A DNA stretch of 55,664 nucleotides from NCBI GenBank assembly GCA_964472545.1, contig CAYYNP010000028.1, forward strand, positions 1-55,664. Direction: 5' to 3'. The stretch comes from CAYYNP01 sp964472545. Its GTDB lineage: Bacteria > Planctomycetota > Planctomycetia > Pirellulales > Thermoguttaceae. A program made the position numbers and the translations under genes. Positions within the stretch are counted from its first letter, which is position 1, and each line of letters starts with the position of its first letter. The notes beneath the pieces were generated by a model. The model saw only the letters and a program-made list of their open reading frames with translations. It was not told where the DNA came from and ran no database searches. This document shows positions 16,856 through 26,113 of this stretch, piece after piece.

Positions 16856-17262
16856 TGACTCGTCGGGTCTAGCAGCCTGGCGAAGAAGGACGATTTCCGG
16901 CGAGTGAGTGTGCCACTGCTTCACAGAAGCCGTGTTTCTTGGGGATGCGGGCAGCACGGCTTCTGCGAAGCAGTGGCACACACGTTTCTTCCAAGGGCTA
17001 CCGAATGTCGGGTGGCGAGCCCGCGCAAGCGATGGAATGCACTATTCTCGGCGGGTTCACCTAATCCGCTTGTGCCCCCGCCGCCGATTGCGACTGTTCC
17101 GCCGGAGGGTGCATTTTACGTCTTTGCGCATTTCTCACGCAACGCTAACACGCCGCCAACGGACGAGCGATAGAATACCGGCAGAATAATGATTGGATGT
17201 CGCGAAGACGGTATGCAGCGTCGAGGACGCAGCGGAATGATGGACGATGGAGAAAGACGAAG
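16856..17262. other. 407-bp gap holding one large palindrome
   Basis: No ORF that I trust. It holds the 27-bp inverted repeat described at 16908-16981 and, near its right end, AT-richer sequence (TAGAAT at 17172-17177) that could be a weak promoter for the phosphate permease. Confidence 0.5.
16908..16981. repeat. 27-bp inverted repeat (74-bp palindromic element)
   Basis: The arms at 16908-16934 and 16955-16981 start GTGTGCCACTGCTTC and match at 26 of 27 positions, with a 20-nt loop. The size suits a REPIN or a small MITE. No direct target repeats are obvious. Confidence 0.85.
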
Positions 17263-19527
17263 ATGGGAACAGAGATTTTCTTGGTAGCGGTGCTTCTTTT
17301 GGCCGGATTGGCCATTTTGGACCTGATCGTGGGCGTGAGCAACGACGCGGTCAACTTCTTGAATTCTTCGATCGGCGCCAAGGCCGCGCCGCGGTTCGTG
17401 ATCCTCTCGATCGCCACCTTGGGAATCCTGGCCGGGGTGACGTTCTCCAGCGGCATGATGGAGGTCGCGCGGAAGGGGATCTTCCATCCGGCCTTCTTCA
17501 CGATGCCCGAGTTGATCTGGATCTTCCTGGCCGTGATGCTCACCGACGTGTTGCTGCTGGATCTGTTCAACACCTACGGGCTGCCCACTTCGACGACCGT
17601 TTCGATTGTCTTCGAGTTGCTCGGAGCGGCGGTCGCCATGGCGATGCTGAAGATCCTCCAGGCCGGCGAGGGGCTGGCGACGTTGGACGAATACATCAAC
17701 ACGGGCAAGGCGCTGTTGATCATCGGGGGAATTCTGCTCTCGGTTGTAGTGGCGTTCACTTGTGGCGCGTTGGCGCAGTTCATCAGCCGGTTGATTTTCA
17801 CGTTCGACTATCGCCAGAGGCTGCGGCGTTACGGGGCCATTTGGGGCGGAATTGCGCTGGCCTCGATCACGTACTTCATTCTGGTTAAGGGCGCCAAGGG
17901 CGCGTCGTTCATCACGCCCGAGAGGGCTGACTGGATTGCCGCCAATTGGCTGACGATCTTCCTGGGGATCTTCGCCGTCTCGGCCGTGATCTTGCAGATC
18001 ATGCTGCTTCTCGGCGGCAACATCCTCCGCCCGATCGTCTTGATCGGGACATTTGCGTTGGCGATGGCCTTCGCGGCCAACGACCTGGTCAACTTCATCG
18101 GCGTACCGATGGCCGGCTACCACGCCTATCAGGCGGCGGGCGAGACCGACGAACCGCTATTGGCGACCATGGACGCCTTGGGCAAAAAAGTGCCGGCCGA
18201 GACCCACTTTCTGCTGGCCGCCGGGGCCATCATGGGGTTGGCGCTGTGGATCTCCAGAAAAGCCCGCACGGTCACCGAAACCGAACTCAGCCTGGGACAG
18301 CAGGAGGAGGGCGTCGAACGCTTCGAGTCGGTCTTCCTTGCGCGGGTCGTGGTGCGCATGGTGCGGAGCATGCTGGAGACGGCCCAGAAGGTCATTCCGC
18401 GACCCGTCCGCGAGGCCGCCGCACGGCGCCTGGACACCACACGGTACGAGTCGTCGCTCGACGGCGACCAACGCCCCTCGTTCGATATGTTGCGTGCGGG
18501 CGTGAACCTGATGGTGGCCAGCGCCGTGATCTCCTACGCCACGTCGTTCAAGCTGCCCCTGTCGACTACCTACGTCACGTTCATGGTGGCCATGGGGACC
18601 TCGTTCGCCGACCAGGCCTGGGGACGCGAAAGCGCCGTCTATCGGGTGACCGGCGTGATGATCGTCATCGGCGGCTGGTTCATGACGGCGATCACCGCCT
18701 TCACGGTCGCCTATCTCTTCGTGGTGGCCATGTTCTACGGCAAGGGCTTCGGTCTGGCGGGACTGCTAATCTTCGGCGGCTTCACCATCTGGACCAACCG
18801 CCGCAAGCACCAGCAGCGGGCCGCGTCGGCAAGGATGGACAAGATCTTCAACCTCAAGAAGGTCACCAGCATTCCCGACACCGTCTCGACGACCTTCGAG
18901 CACACCGGCTATCTGGTCCGCGAGATCCGCGAGTCGCTCGACGCCACCCTCGACGCGCTGTTCCGCCAGAACGAATACCTGCTGAGAGTGGAGCGAAACC
19001 GAACCGACAAGATCCAACGCTGGGCCAACATCATCGTGGCCAACATCTTCAAGGCGATGCGGCTGTTGCAGCGGCAGGACGGCGAGTTGTCCTACAAGTA
19101 CGGCCAGACCATTCGCCGGCTGCAAAAACTGGCCGACGGACACCGCGACATCGTGATGCGCGCCTGGATGCACGTGAGCAACCACCACAAGGGACTGATC
19201 GACGTGCAGGTCGAGGAGCTCGGGCAAATCAAACAGATCCTGCTCGACGTGTTGTTGGAGGTGGAATCGACGTTCAGCGGCCAGCGTCCGGTCGACGTGG
19301 CCGGCGTCGCCGAAAAGGACCGCACATTGCGGGAACAGGGCGAGCGGATCCATCAGGGGCAAGCCGAGCGGATCCGAAGCGGCGAGTCGAAGACCCGGCT
19401 GAGTATTCTGTTCTACGCCATCGTAGGCAACTCGACGATGCTCAGCCGGCAGGGTGTGCGGCTGATGGAGATCTTTGCCGAATCGTTCGGCACGGGAGAG
19501 ACGCCCGTCGCGTCTGATCCGCATTAA
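17263..19527 (+). CDS. PiT-family phosphate permease with PhoU-like C-terminal domain
   Basis: 754 residues from the ATG at 17263. The two PiT halves are marked by GVSNDAVNFLNSSIGAKA (residues 24-41) and FAANDLVNFIGVPMAG. There are about ten membrane segments up to roughly residue 520. The cytoplasmic tail (about 525-745) is helical with LVREIRESLDATLDALFRQ and coiled-coil character, resembling the PhoU-like Pit accessory proteins usually encoded separately. Predicted role: low-affinity, ion-coupled phosphate (or metal-phosphate) uptake, with the tail as a regulator. It is the first gene of a same-strand phosphate cluster reaching 24014. Confidence 0.85.
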   Translation: MGTEIFLVAVLLLAGLAILDLIVGVSNDAVNFLNSSIGAKAAPRFVILSIATLGILAGVTFSSGMMEVARKGIFHPAFFTMPELIWIFLAVMLTDVLLLDLFNTYGLPTSTTVSIVFELLGAAVAMAMLKILQAGEGLATLDEYINTGKALLIIGGILLSVVVAFTCGALAQFISRLIFTFDYRQRLRRYGAIWGGIALASITYFILVKGAKGASFITPERADWIAANWLTIFLGIFAVSAVILQIMLLLGGNILRPIVLIGTFALAMAFAANDLVNFIGVPMAGYHAYQAAGETDEPLLATMDALGKKVPAETHFLLAAGAIMGLALWISRKARTVTETELSLGQQEEGVERFESVFLARVVVRMVRSMLETAQKVIPRPVREAAARRLDTTRYESSLDGDQRPSFDMLRAGVNLMVASAVISYATSFKLPLSTTYVTFMVAMGTSFADQAWGRESAVYRVTGVMIVIGGWFMTAITAFTVAYLFVVAMFYGKGFGLAGLLIFGGFTIWTNRRKHQQRAASARMDKIFNLKKVTSIPDTVSTTFEHTGYLVREIRESLDATLDALFRQNEYLLRVERNRTDKIQRWANIIVANIFKAMRLLQRQDGELSYKYGQTIRRLQKLADGHRDIVMRAWMHVSNHHKGLIDVQVEELGQIKQILLDVLLEVESTFSGQRPVDVAGVAEKDRTLREQGERIHQGQAERIRSGESKTRLSILFYAIVGNSTMLSRQGVRLMEIFAESFGTGETPVASDPH

Positions 19528-19631
19528 CGTTGGCTACCTTGTCACCCGCGCCACTGCGTATTGGATACACGTGAACCTCCCATGGCGGTTCGAACAACGG
19601 CACCTGCGACTCGTCCAGGATGCATGAACGC

Positions 19632-20774
19632 ATGAATGGCACTCCCAGCACATCGCCCGTCCCGTGGCCCGTACGGTTGCTTGTGTTCTTTTGCGCCGTG
19701 TACGCCTTTCTGGTGGCCATCAGCCTGTTTGGATCGGGGATGAAGCTGCTGGGGGAGGAAACGGCCAAGAGCCTGTTTAGTGGGTTGCAGAACCCCTTTG
19801 CCGGCTTGGCCGTCGGTGTGCTGGCGACCGTTATGGTGCAAAGTTCATCCGTGACGACCAGCACGATCGTGGGCCTGGTGGGGTTGACGGGTGCCGGAGC
19901 GTTGCCGCTGGAGCATGCCGTTCCCATGATCATGGGGGCCAACATTGGGACTTCGATCACCAATACGCTGGTGTCTCTAGGGCACGTTACCCAAAGTTCG
20001 GCGTTTCGCCGCGCCTTTGCCGGGGCCACGGCTCACGATTTCTTCAACGTGCTGACGGTCGTCATCGTGCTGCCCTTGGAGTTGGCCACCGGGTTTCTCC
20101 GACATTCGGCCACGTGGCTCGTCGAGTGGCTCCCGCTGGGAGGTGCCGGCAGCGAGTTCAAGAGTCCGGCGAAGGCCGCCGTGAAGTGGGCCTCTAAGGG
20201 AATCAAGTCGTTCGTCGAGGGGCCCATTGGGCTGGAAGGCGGGTGGGTGTCCGCAGTGCTCTTCGCAATTGCCGTGACGCTGGTGATCGGCTCGCTGGTC
20301 CTGATCACCAAGAACATGAAGGCGCTGATGGCCGACCGGATCGAACAGTGGCTCAACCGGGCGTTGACCCGAAGCGGACTGCTCGGTTTCGTCATCGGGG
20401 TGATCGTCACGGCGCTGGTACAATCGTCGAGCATCACGACGTCGCTGCTAGTGCCGATCATCGGCTCGGGCGTGTTGAAGTTGGAGGCCGGATTTCCTAT
20501 CATGATCGGTGCCAATACGGGCACCACGATCACGGCGATGCTGGCGGCCACGGTGACCGGACCGGCAGGACTCACGATCGCCGTGGTACACCTACTGTTC
20601 AATCTGCTCGGAACCGCGATCTTCTTCCCCTTCAGACCGATGCGGCGGATTCCGATCCGGCTGGCCGAGGGACTGGCGGACCTGGCAGTGCGAAACCGGC
20701 TTTGGGTACTCGCCTACATCGTCGGCGTGTTCGTGGTGCTGCCGGTGCTGGGTATCTTGATCTGGAGACAATAG
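19632..20774 (+). CDS. Na+/Pi symporter, NptA/Na_Pi_cotrans type
   Basis: 380 residues from the ATG at 19632. Two inverted Na_Pi_cotrans repeats are clear: VMVQSSSVTTSTIVG with MIMGANIGTSIT, and ALVQSSSITTSLLVP with MIGANTGTTITAM. The QSSS motifs are the substrate/ion-binding signature of the family. It lacks the C-terminal PhoU domain of many homologues, and a separate PhoU gene follows 21 nt downstream. It could import phosphate, or export it as reported for some relatives. It lies 104 nt after the PiT gene. Confidence 0.88.
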   Translation: MNGTPSTSPVPWPVRLLVFFCAVYAFLVAISLFGSGMKLLGEETAKSLFSGLQNPFAGLAVGVLATVMVQSSSVTTSTIVGLVGLTGAGALPLEHAVPMIMGANIGTSITNTLVSLGHVTQSSAFRRAFAGATAHDFFNVLTVVIVLPLELATGFLRHSATWLVEWLPLGGAGSEFKSPAKAAVKWASKGIKSFVEGPIGLEGGWVSAVLFAIAVTLVIGSLVLITKNMKALMADRIEQWLNRALTRSGLLGFVIGVIVTALVQSSSITTSLLVPIIGSGVLKLEAGFPIMIGANTGTTITAMLAATVTGPAGLTIAVVHLLFNLLGTAIFFPFRPMRRIPIRLAEGLADLAVRNRLWVLAYIVGVFVVLPVLGILIWRQ

Positions 20775-20795
20775 GCCAAAGAAAGGGTGTGCGCG

Positions 20796-21485
20796 ATGTT
20801 CGATTGGTTTCTCGGCAGTCCCGGCACGGGCGGCGCAGGGTTGGAGAAGATGCGGGCCGAGTTCGGCCAGATGCTCGACGCGGGCCGCGACATCTTTACT
20901 ACCGCCGCCAACGCCCTGCTGGGCGGCACCGACCTGGAGGTGATTCGCGACGGTCTGTTCGAGGCAGACCGCCGCATCAACCGCGCCGAACAGCAGATCC
21001 GCCGCGAGATCATCGTCCACGTTTCGGTCCACGGCACGACCGAGTTTCCCTCCTGCCTGGTCCTGATGAGCGTGATCAAGGACGCCGAACGCATCGGCGA
21101 CTACGCCAAGAACATCTTCGAGTTGGCCGAAGTCGTTCCTCGGCCTCCCGAGGGCGAACACCGCGAGCAACTCGTCGCGCTCAAGGACCGTGTCGTCGAG
21201 TTGATGTCGGCATGCCGGGAAGTATTCGATGCCAGCTTGAAGGACCGCGCCCGGGAGCTGATTCGGGAGGCCCACGAAATCCAAACGCTTTGCGAGAGCC
21301 AGGTTCGCCGGATACTCTCTGCGGAACCACCGGTGGAACTATCGGCGACCTACGTGCTGGCCTACCGCTACTTCAAGCGGATCAGCGGCCATACTTCCAA
21401 CATCGTCTCCAGCGTGGTCGAACCGGTGGATAAGCTGGACTTCCCACCCAAGCCCGATCAGGAAGAGGGCGGCACGGCAGATTGA
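20796..21485 (+). CDS. PhoU-like regulator
   Basis: 229 residues from the ATG at 20796 (GTG at 20787 less likely). Two PhoU-type three-helix bundles carry the family motifs VIKDAERIGDYAKNIFELAE and RYFKRISGHTSNIVSSVVE, whose acidic residues bind metal clusters in known structures. PhoU proteins normally act with PstSCAB and PhoR. Neither is present here; the partner is more likely the adjacent Na/Pi symporter, which lacks its own PhoU tail. Spacing (21 nt) supports an operon. Confidence 0.87.
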   Translation: MFDWFLGSPGTGGAGLEKMRAEFGQMLDAGRDIFTTAANALLGGTDLEVIRDGLFEADRRINRAEQQIRREIIVHVSVHGTTEFPSCLVLMSVIKDAERIGDYAKNIFELAEVVPRPPEGEHREQLVALKDRVVELMSACREVFDASLKDRARELIREAHEIQTLCESQVRRILSAEPPVELSATYVLAYRYFKRISGHTSNIVSSVVEPVDKLDFPPKPDQEEGGTAD

Positions 21486-21794
21486 CGTTGCGTTGCCGGC
21501 ACGGCAACTTCGGGGATATTGAGTCCCTCTGGGATGCGCTTGTGTCGTCTCGTCGCTGGCCGGACGGGTTGGATCGCATTTCTCACGAGCCGCAGCCGAA
21601 TTCGCCAGAATTCGGCCTCTTCCCCGATGCGATCCAAAGTCTGGCGACTTCGGCTACAAGACACTCTGTCAGCCATGTCCTTGCCTGGTGAGAAACGTCT
21701 TATGACGCCTGGCCGCCGAGTGCGGCCCCTTGCTGAGCAACGGTCGCTCGGCTATCCTGGCAAAATGGGGTAGATTGCTCGCAAGCTCCCGTAG
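21486..21794. other. 309-bp gap with two short hairpin repeats
   Basis: No gene seen. It contains CCGAATTCGCCAGAATTCGG (21596-21615) and AAGTCTGGCGACTT (21637-21650), both perfect hairpins. Relatives are at 47497-47516 (CTGAATTCGCAAGAATTCAG) and, for the second, around 31505-31520. They could act as weak terminators inside the phosphate cluster. Confidence 0.6.
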
Positions 21795-24014
21795 ATGACT
21801 AAGACGCCACCGGTTCAGAAGAGACGCGACATGAAGCTTGGCGGTCAACTTCCCTGTCCATCCTCCCCAAAAAGACCGATGGGCAATCGCCGCTTCGTGG
21901 CGTGCCTGCTGGGCGTACTAGCGGCCGTTGTGGCGATGTTCGTTTTCGCGCCGCCGCCGGCGTCACGCGCTGAGAAGGCGGCCGTCGCTGACGGCGAAGA
22001 GACCGTCGCTAAGGTGGAGAAACCGGCTGAGAACCCCCGCGACGAGGGGGTGGACCCCGTCATCGTCAAGCTGATTCCCGACATCAAGGCGCTCGCGGGC
22101 CAGCAGCCGACCGTAATCGACCTGAGCGGCGTGTTTAGCGAGACGGAGATTGCGGCCGACGGCGACGAACTACAGATGACGCTGGAGCACAACACCCAGC
22201 CCGACGTCGTCGAGCCGATCATCGACCACGAGCGGAAGACGCTCACTTTGAATTGGGGGAAAAAGAAAAAGAAGGGCGAGATCACCATTCGCGTGACCAA
22301 CGCGCGAACCGGAGAGTGCGTCGACAACAAGCTCCTGGTCGAGGTCTGGCAGCCGGACTACGGGAAACTGGTGCTTACCGTCGTCGGCGGATTGGGGATC
22401 TTCCTGCTGGGTATGAAGAACATGTCCGAGGGCATGCAGGCGGTGGCCGGGGCGGGGCTGCGGCGGATGATCGGCGCCGTGACCGATAACCGGCTGATGG
22501 CCACCGGCGTGGGCACGACGGTCACCATGCTGATCCAGTCCAGTTCGATCACCACCGTGATGGTAGTGGGATTCGTCAACAGCGGCTTCATGACCTTGGC
22601 CCAGGCCGTCGGCGTGATCATGGGCGCCAACGTCGGCACCACCATTACCGGGTGGATCCTGGCGCTGCACGTGGGAAAATACGGGCTGCCGATGGTGGGA
22701 GCCGCCGCCTTTGTCTATCTGTTCTCCAAACGCGACCGCGTGCGGTTCGTGGCCATGGCCGTAATGGGCCTGGGAATGGTCTTCTTCGGGCTGGAGTTGA
22801 TGAAGAACGGATTCTCGATCGTCAAAGACCTGCCCGACTTCCAGGCCTGGTTCAAGACTTTCAAGGCCGATTCGTATTTCGGCGTGTTGAAATGTGCCAC
22901 GGTGGGTTGCCTGGTGACGCTGGTCGTGCAATCTTCCTCGGCCACGCTGGGGATCACGATCGGCTTGGCCGTGACCGGCGTGATCGAGTTGCCCACTGCC
23001 TGCGCGCTGGTGCTGGGCGAGAACGTGGGCACGACGATCACGGCCCTGTTGGCTTCGCTGGGAGCGACCGTCAACGCCCGCCGGGCGGCCTACTTTCACG
23101 CCCTGTTCAACATCGCGGGCGTGGCCTGGGTGACGGCGCTGTTCATCTACTTCTACTTCCCGCTGATCCAGTGGCTGGTCCCCATTGCTGCGCGAATCCT
23201 CCCCGGTATCGAACCGGGCACGGAAGCCACGATCGCACTGGCGCACTCGGTCTTCAACGTCACGAACTTGATTCTGTTCCTGCCGTTCGTGCGGAAGATC
23301 GCCGCGGTGTTGGAGAAGATCGGCAAAGACAAGGGGCCGCGAGAAAAACCTCACCTGACCAGCCTCGACGTCCGCATGCTGGAGACCTCGGTGATTGCCA
23401 TCGAGCAATCCCGGGTGGAAGTGCTGCGGATGGGCGCCAGTTGCAGCACCCTGGCAAGCTGGATTCGGGAGACCGTTGACGCAGAGGCCCCCGACCGGCG
23501 ACTGGTGCAGAAGGCGTTTCATCGCGAGGAACTGCTCGACACGATGCAGGACGAGATCGTGGCCTTCATGGCGCACCTGCTGGCCGGCAACGTTCCGCTA
23601 CAGGTGACCGAGGAAGCCCGCCGTCAGTTGCGCATGGCCGACGAGTACGAATCGATTGGCGACTACTTGACGGCCATTCTCAAGTCGCACCTGAAGCTGG
23701 ACCAGTCCGGTCTGCGGTTCGGCGACGACGATCGGCAAAAGCTGCTGGGGCTGCACGACATGGTGGTCGACTACGTGGAGTTGGTCAACGGCGGATGTGA
23801 ACAGCGCCAGCCCGAGGTGATCACCATGGCCCACTCGCGTGGCGTCGAGATCATCCACCGCATCAAAGACCTTCGCAGCCAGTTCCTCACGAAGATGTCG
23901 GACGAAGAACTGGATCCCCAGATCGTCGTCGCCTACAACGCCCAACTCAACTGCTACCGCCGCGTCCGCGAGCACGCGTTGAACATCGCCGAGGTGCTGG
24001 CCGGAGAGAAGTAG
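21795..24014 (+). CDS. Na+/Pi cotransporter with exported N-terminal domain and PhoU tail
   Basis: 739 residues from 21795; ATGs at 21831 and 21879 are alternatives, the last giving the cleanest signal segment (FVACLLGVLAAVVAMFVFA). Residues about 60-190 form a beta-rich domain outside the membrane (VIDLSGVFSETEIAADGDEL), resembling bacterial Ig/cadherin-like modules. The transporter core has IQSSSITTVMVVGFVN, MGANVGTTITGW, VVQSSSATLGIT and LGENVGTTITAL. A PhoU-like domain (about 520-735) has ADEYESIGDYL. The extra outer domain could sense or bind polyanions; that is inference. Last gene of the phosphate cluster. Confidence 0.87.
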   Translation: MTKTPPVQKRRDMKLGGQLPCPSSPKRPMGNRRFVACLLGVLAAVVAMFVFAPPPASRAEKAAVADGEETVAKVEKPAENPRDEGVDPVIVKLIPDIKALAGQQPTVIDLSGVFSETEIAADGDELQMTLEHNTQPDVVEPIIDHERKTLTLNWGKKKKKGEITIRVTNARTGECVDNKLLVEVWQPDYGKLVLTVVGGLGIFLLGMKNMSEGMQAVAGAGLRRMIGAVTDNRLMATGVGTTVTMLIQSSSITTVMVVGFVNSGFMTLAQAVGVIMGANVGTTITGWILALHVGKYGLPMVGAAAFVYLFSKRDRVRFVAMAVMGLGMVFFGLELMKNGFSIVKDLPDFQAWFKTFKADSYFGVLKCATVGCLVTLVVQSSSATLGITIGLAVTGVIELPTACALVLGENVGTTITALLASLGATVNARRAAYFHALFNIAGVAWVTALFIYFYFPLIQWLVPIAARILPGIEPGTEATIALAHSVFNVTNLILFLPFVRKIAAVLEKIGKDKGPREKPHLTSLDVRMLETSVIAIEQSRVEVLRMGASCSTLASWIRETVDAEAPDRRLVQKAFHREELLDTMQDEIVAFMAHLLAGNVPLQVTEEARRQLRMADEYESIGDYLTAILKSHLKLDQSGLRFGDDDRQKLLGLHDMVVDYVELVNGGCEQRQPEVITMAHSRGVEIIHRIKDLRSQFLTKMSDEELDPQIVVAYNAQLNCYRRVREHALNIAEVLAGEK

Positions 24015-24284
24015 CGGCGGTCGGGCAACTTCGCTGGCCCCGGTTTGATTGGCCCCCGGGGTGGCTACGAAGAGAATCCCGTCCGGCCCCGGTTGCATCC
24101 CGGCCAGAGTATGGTAGGCTAAGCGCTTCGTTGAGGGGGATCGGCTGCTTCTGACACGGCGACCTACCCTAGGTACGTATGTGGCGGCCAGCGCCGCCGA
24201 ACCCCTATATGTCGTCATTCCGAACTACCCCGAATGGACGGCAAATCACGTTCGTTTTGTTTTCGTTGAGAAGGAGTGGCTCAG

Positions 24285-24485
24285 ATGCCGCAGGGTACGA
24301 TCAAGAAGTTGGTGACGGACAAGGGTTTTGGCTTCATCGCGGGCGATGGGGGAGATGTTTTCTTCCATCATTCGGCCTTGCAGGAGACCTCGATTGAGGC
24401 GCTGCGCGTCGGACAGGCCGTAGAGTACGAGTTGGGCCAGGGCGCCAAAGGCCCGCGAGCCGAAAACGTGCGGGCGGTCGACTGA
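24285..24485 (+). CDS. Cold-shock domain protein
   Basis: 66 residues from ATG 24285, which has AAGGAG 8 nt upstream; a GTG 9 nt earlier directly abuts the ribosome-binding site and is unlikely. It is a single cold-shock OB fold with the RNP1-like KGFGFIA and RNP2-like VFFHHSA motifs. Expected to bind single-stranded RNA/DNA and act as an RNA chaperone. The 270-nt space upstream could hold a long leader, common for csp genes, but I see no defined element there. Confidence 0.93.
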   Translation: MPQGTIKKLVTDKGFGFIAGDGGDVFFHHSALQETSIEALRVGQAVEYELGQGAKGPRAENVRAVD

Positions 24486-24700
24486 CCCCCGCCGCGCATC
24501 GAGCGCATTGCACTACCGACAACCTGTTGCCCGACGGCCGATCGCCTCGCGGTGTCGCCTGGGGCGATAACGGCCGGCCGCCGTTGGCAACGGTCCCGCC
24601 CAGTTTGCGAACCCCCTATTCTAGGGGTATTTATGCATCCACCCTGACACACTCCCGCTGGGGCATCGCGGCGAGAGTCCGGGACGAAAGGACTGCGCCT

Positions 24701-25078
24701 TTGATCCAGAAGCTCCTGTTGATTGCCGCAGCCGGGGGTTTGGGGGCCATCGCCCGATTCGCCCTGGGCGGGCTCGTTCAGGCGGCCACGCGGGGCGAGT
24801 TTCCCTGGGGTACGGTCACGGTAAACGTACTGGGGTGTTTTCTCTTTGGCTTGCTTTGGGCCGCCATGGAGAATCGAGTCTCGATCGCCGACGAGGCGCG
24901 GGTGATTGTCCTGGTGGGGTTCATGGGCTCGTTCACCACGTTTTCGACGTTCGCCTTCGACACGGCCCAGTTGTTGCGCGACTCGGCCTGGCTGCCGGCG
25001 ATCGGCAACCTGGTGCTGCAGAACGTGGTTGGGCTGATGGCCCTGATTGGCGGAATAACGTCAGGCAGGTTGGTGTAG
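24701..25078 (+). CDS. crcB: Fluoride ion channel CrcB/Fluc
   Basis: 125 residues, the normal length, starting at TTG 24701 (AAAGGA lies 8 nt upstream; no ATG in frame nearby). Four membrane helices are visible, with the CrcB signatures GGLGAIARF, GTVTVNVLGCFLFG and GFMGSFTTFSTFAFD. In structures the Asn of VNVLG and the Phe/Ser-Thr residues of GSFTTFSTF line the fluoride path. Works as a dimer exporting fluoride. I looked for a fluoride riboswitch upstream and did not find a convincing one. Confidence 0.93.
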   Translation: MIQKLLLIAAAGGLGAIARFALGGLVQAATRGEFPWGTVTVNVLGCFLFGLLWAAMENRVSIADEARVIVLVGFMGSFTTFSTFAFDTAQLLRDSAWLPAIGNLVLQNVVGLMALIGGITSGRLV

Positions 25079-25180
25079 CCGAGGACCATTTGGCGACCTT
25101 CCGCCACCCCTTTTTGTGGAAAACCACGGAAATACATCCGTTTCTAGCGTTATCGGCGGAACTATGGGCACTGGGCGGGG

Positions 25181-25186
25181 TATAAT
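25181..25186 (+). promoter_or_regulatory. TATAAT -10 box with long leader
   Basis: A perfect TATAAT 202 nt upstream of the ATG at 25388. The -35 region (near 25158) is poor. If used, it would give a leader of about 195 nt in the 309-nt gap 25079-25387, which holds nothing else that I recognise. Confidence 0.45.
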
Positions 25187-25387
25187 GGTTAGGAACACTT
25201 CTTGGGGTTGTGCGGCGCATGGCGTCGTCGGAAGAGGCAAAGGCCGGAACTCAACGGGGCAGGTGTCGACGGGCAGACGCAGAGACCTGCGGAGAATCTA
25301 CAACTGCGCGCATGGACCGTGTCGCCGGGCGACGAGTTTTGCGATCGCCGTGGCTGTTGCAGCCGGAAAGAAACAGAGGAGAACGAA

Positions 25388-26113
25388 ATGACCCGATGGG
25401 CCCCACCAGAGAAGATGCACCCTGTTTGGCTCCTGGGCCTCGTCGCCGTGACGTGCCTGTTCGCCCAGCCTGCCGGCCTTGCCGATGAATGGCAGGCGAT
25501 CGAGTTTGAGGGCAAACGTTGGGTGGCCGATGTGAATACGCACGTTGTCGCGGGCGAGTTTTACGGGCGGCAAGCGTTGAACGTACGCGGCGGGACACAC
25601 GCCTACGTATTCCTCCCCGACGTCGATTTCGGCAACGGCACGATCGAGGTCGACGTGGCGGCCGGTCCGCGTGGTGTGCCCGGCGTGGGGTTTCGCGGTT
25701 CGGCCAACGGTTCCCGGGTCGATAAGGTCGCCTTTTCGCTGTTTCGTCCCGGTTCGCAGGCCCCCGAGGGCGCCGTCGGGCAAGTGGTGATCACGCCGCG
25801 CGACGGCACGATGTTTCTACTGCGAACCGATCGCGACGTGGAATCGCCACGGTGGTTCCGCGTGCGTCTGGACGTTCACGACGGCCGGGTCACGGTCTAC
25901 GTCAACGGTGCCGTCGAGCCGGTGTTGGTGGTCGACAAGATGCTCGACGCGAACGCCCGCGGAAACCTGGGCGTTTGGGGGTTGCAGGACGTCTACTTCA
26001 GCAACTTCCGCTATACGCCGGCCGAGTTGGCGTCCGGGCGGTTGAGTGCTACGGCAGATCTGCGCTGCCGAGGTCCTGGGCGTTGCCCAATTGAGCCGCC
26101 AAGCGGGCAATGA
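25388..26113 (+). CDS. Secreted concanavalin/LamG-like protein
   Basis: 241 residues from ATG 25388 (GAGGAG 7 nt upstream), with a signal peptide (PVWLLGLVAVTCLFAQPAGLA). The mature part is a single beta-sandwich of the LamG/DUF1080 kind: YVFLPDVDFGNGTIEVDVA, a typical entry strand, and VTVYVNGAVEPVLVVDK, the standard ligand-area strand, ending in GVWGLQDVYFSNFRY. Probable carbohydrate-binding or glycan-processing exported protein. The last 21 codons overlap the convergent receiver gene and look unconserved, so the stop may have moved downstream. Confidence 0.75.
   Translation: MTRWAPPEKMHPVWLLGLVAVTCLFAQPAGLADEWQAIEFEGKRWVADVNTHVVAGEFYGRQALNVRGGTHAYVFLPDVDFGNGTIEVDVAAGPRGVPGVGFRGSANGSRVDKVAFSLFRPGSQAPEGAVGQVVITPRDGTMFLLRTDRDVESPRWFRVRLDVHDGRVTVYVNGAVEPVLVVDKMLDANARGNLGVWGLQDVYFSNFRYTPAELASGRLSATADLRCRGPGRCPIEPPSGQ

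Noticed and set aside
24541..24700. Fluoride riboswitch before crcB
   Set aside because: GGGGCGATAACGGCC resembles the 5' part of the motif, but the conserved CTGATG...CC segment and the pseudoknot pairing are not found.
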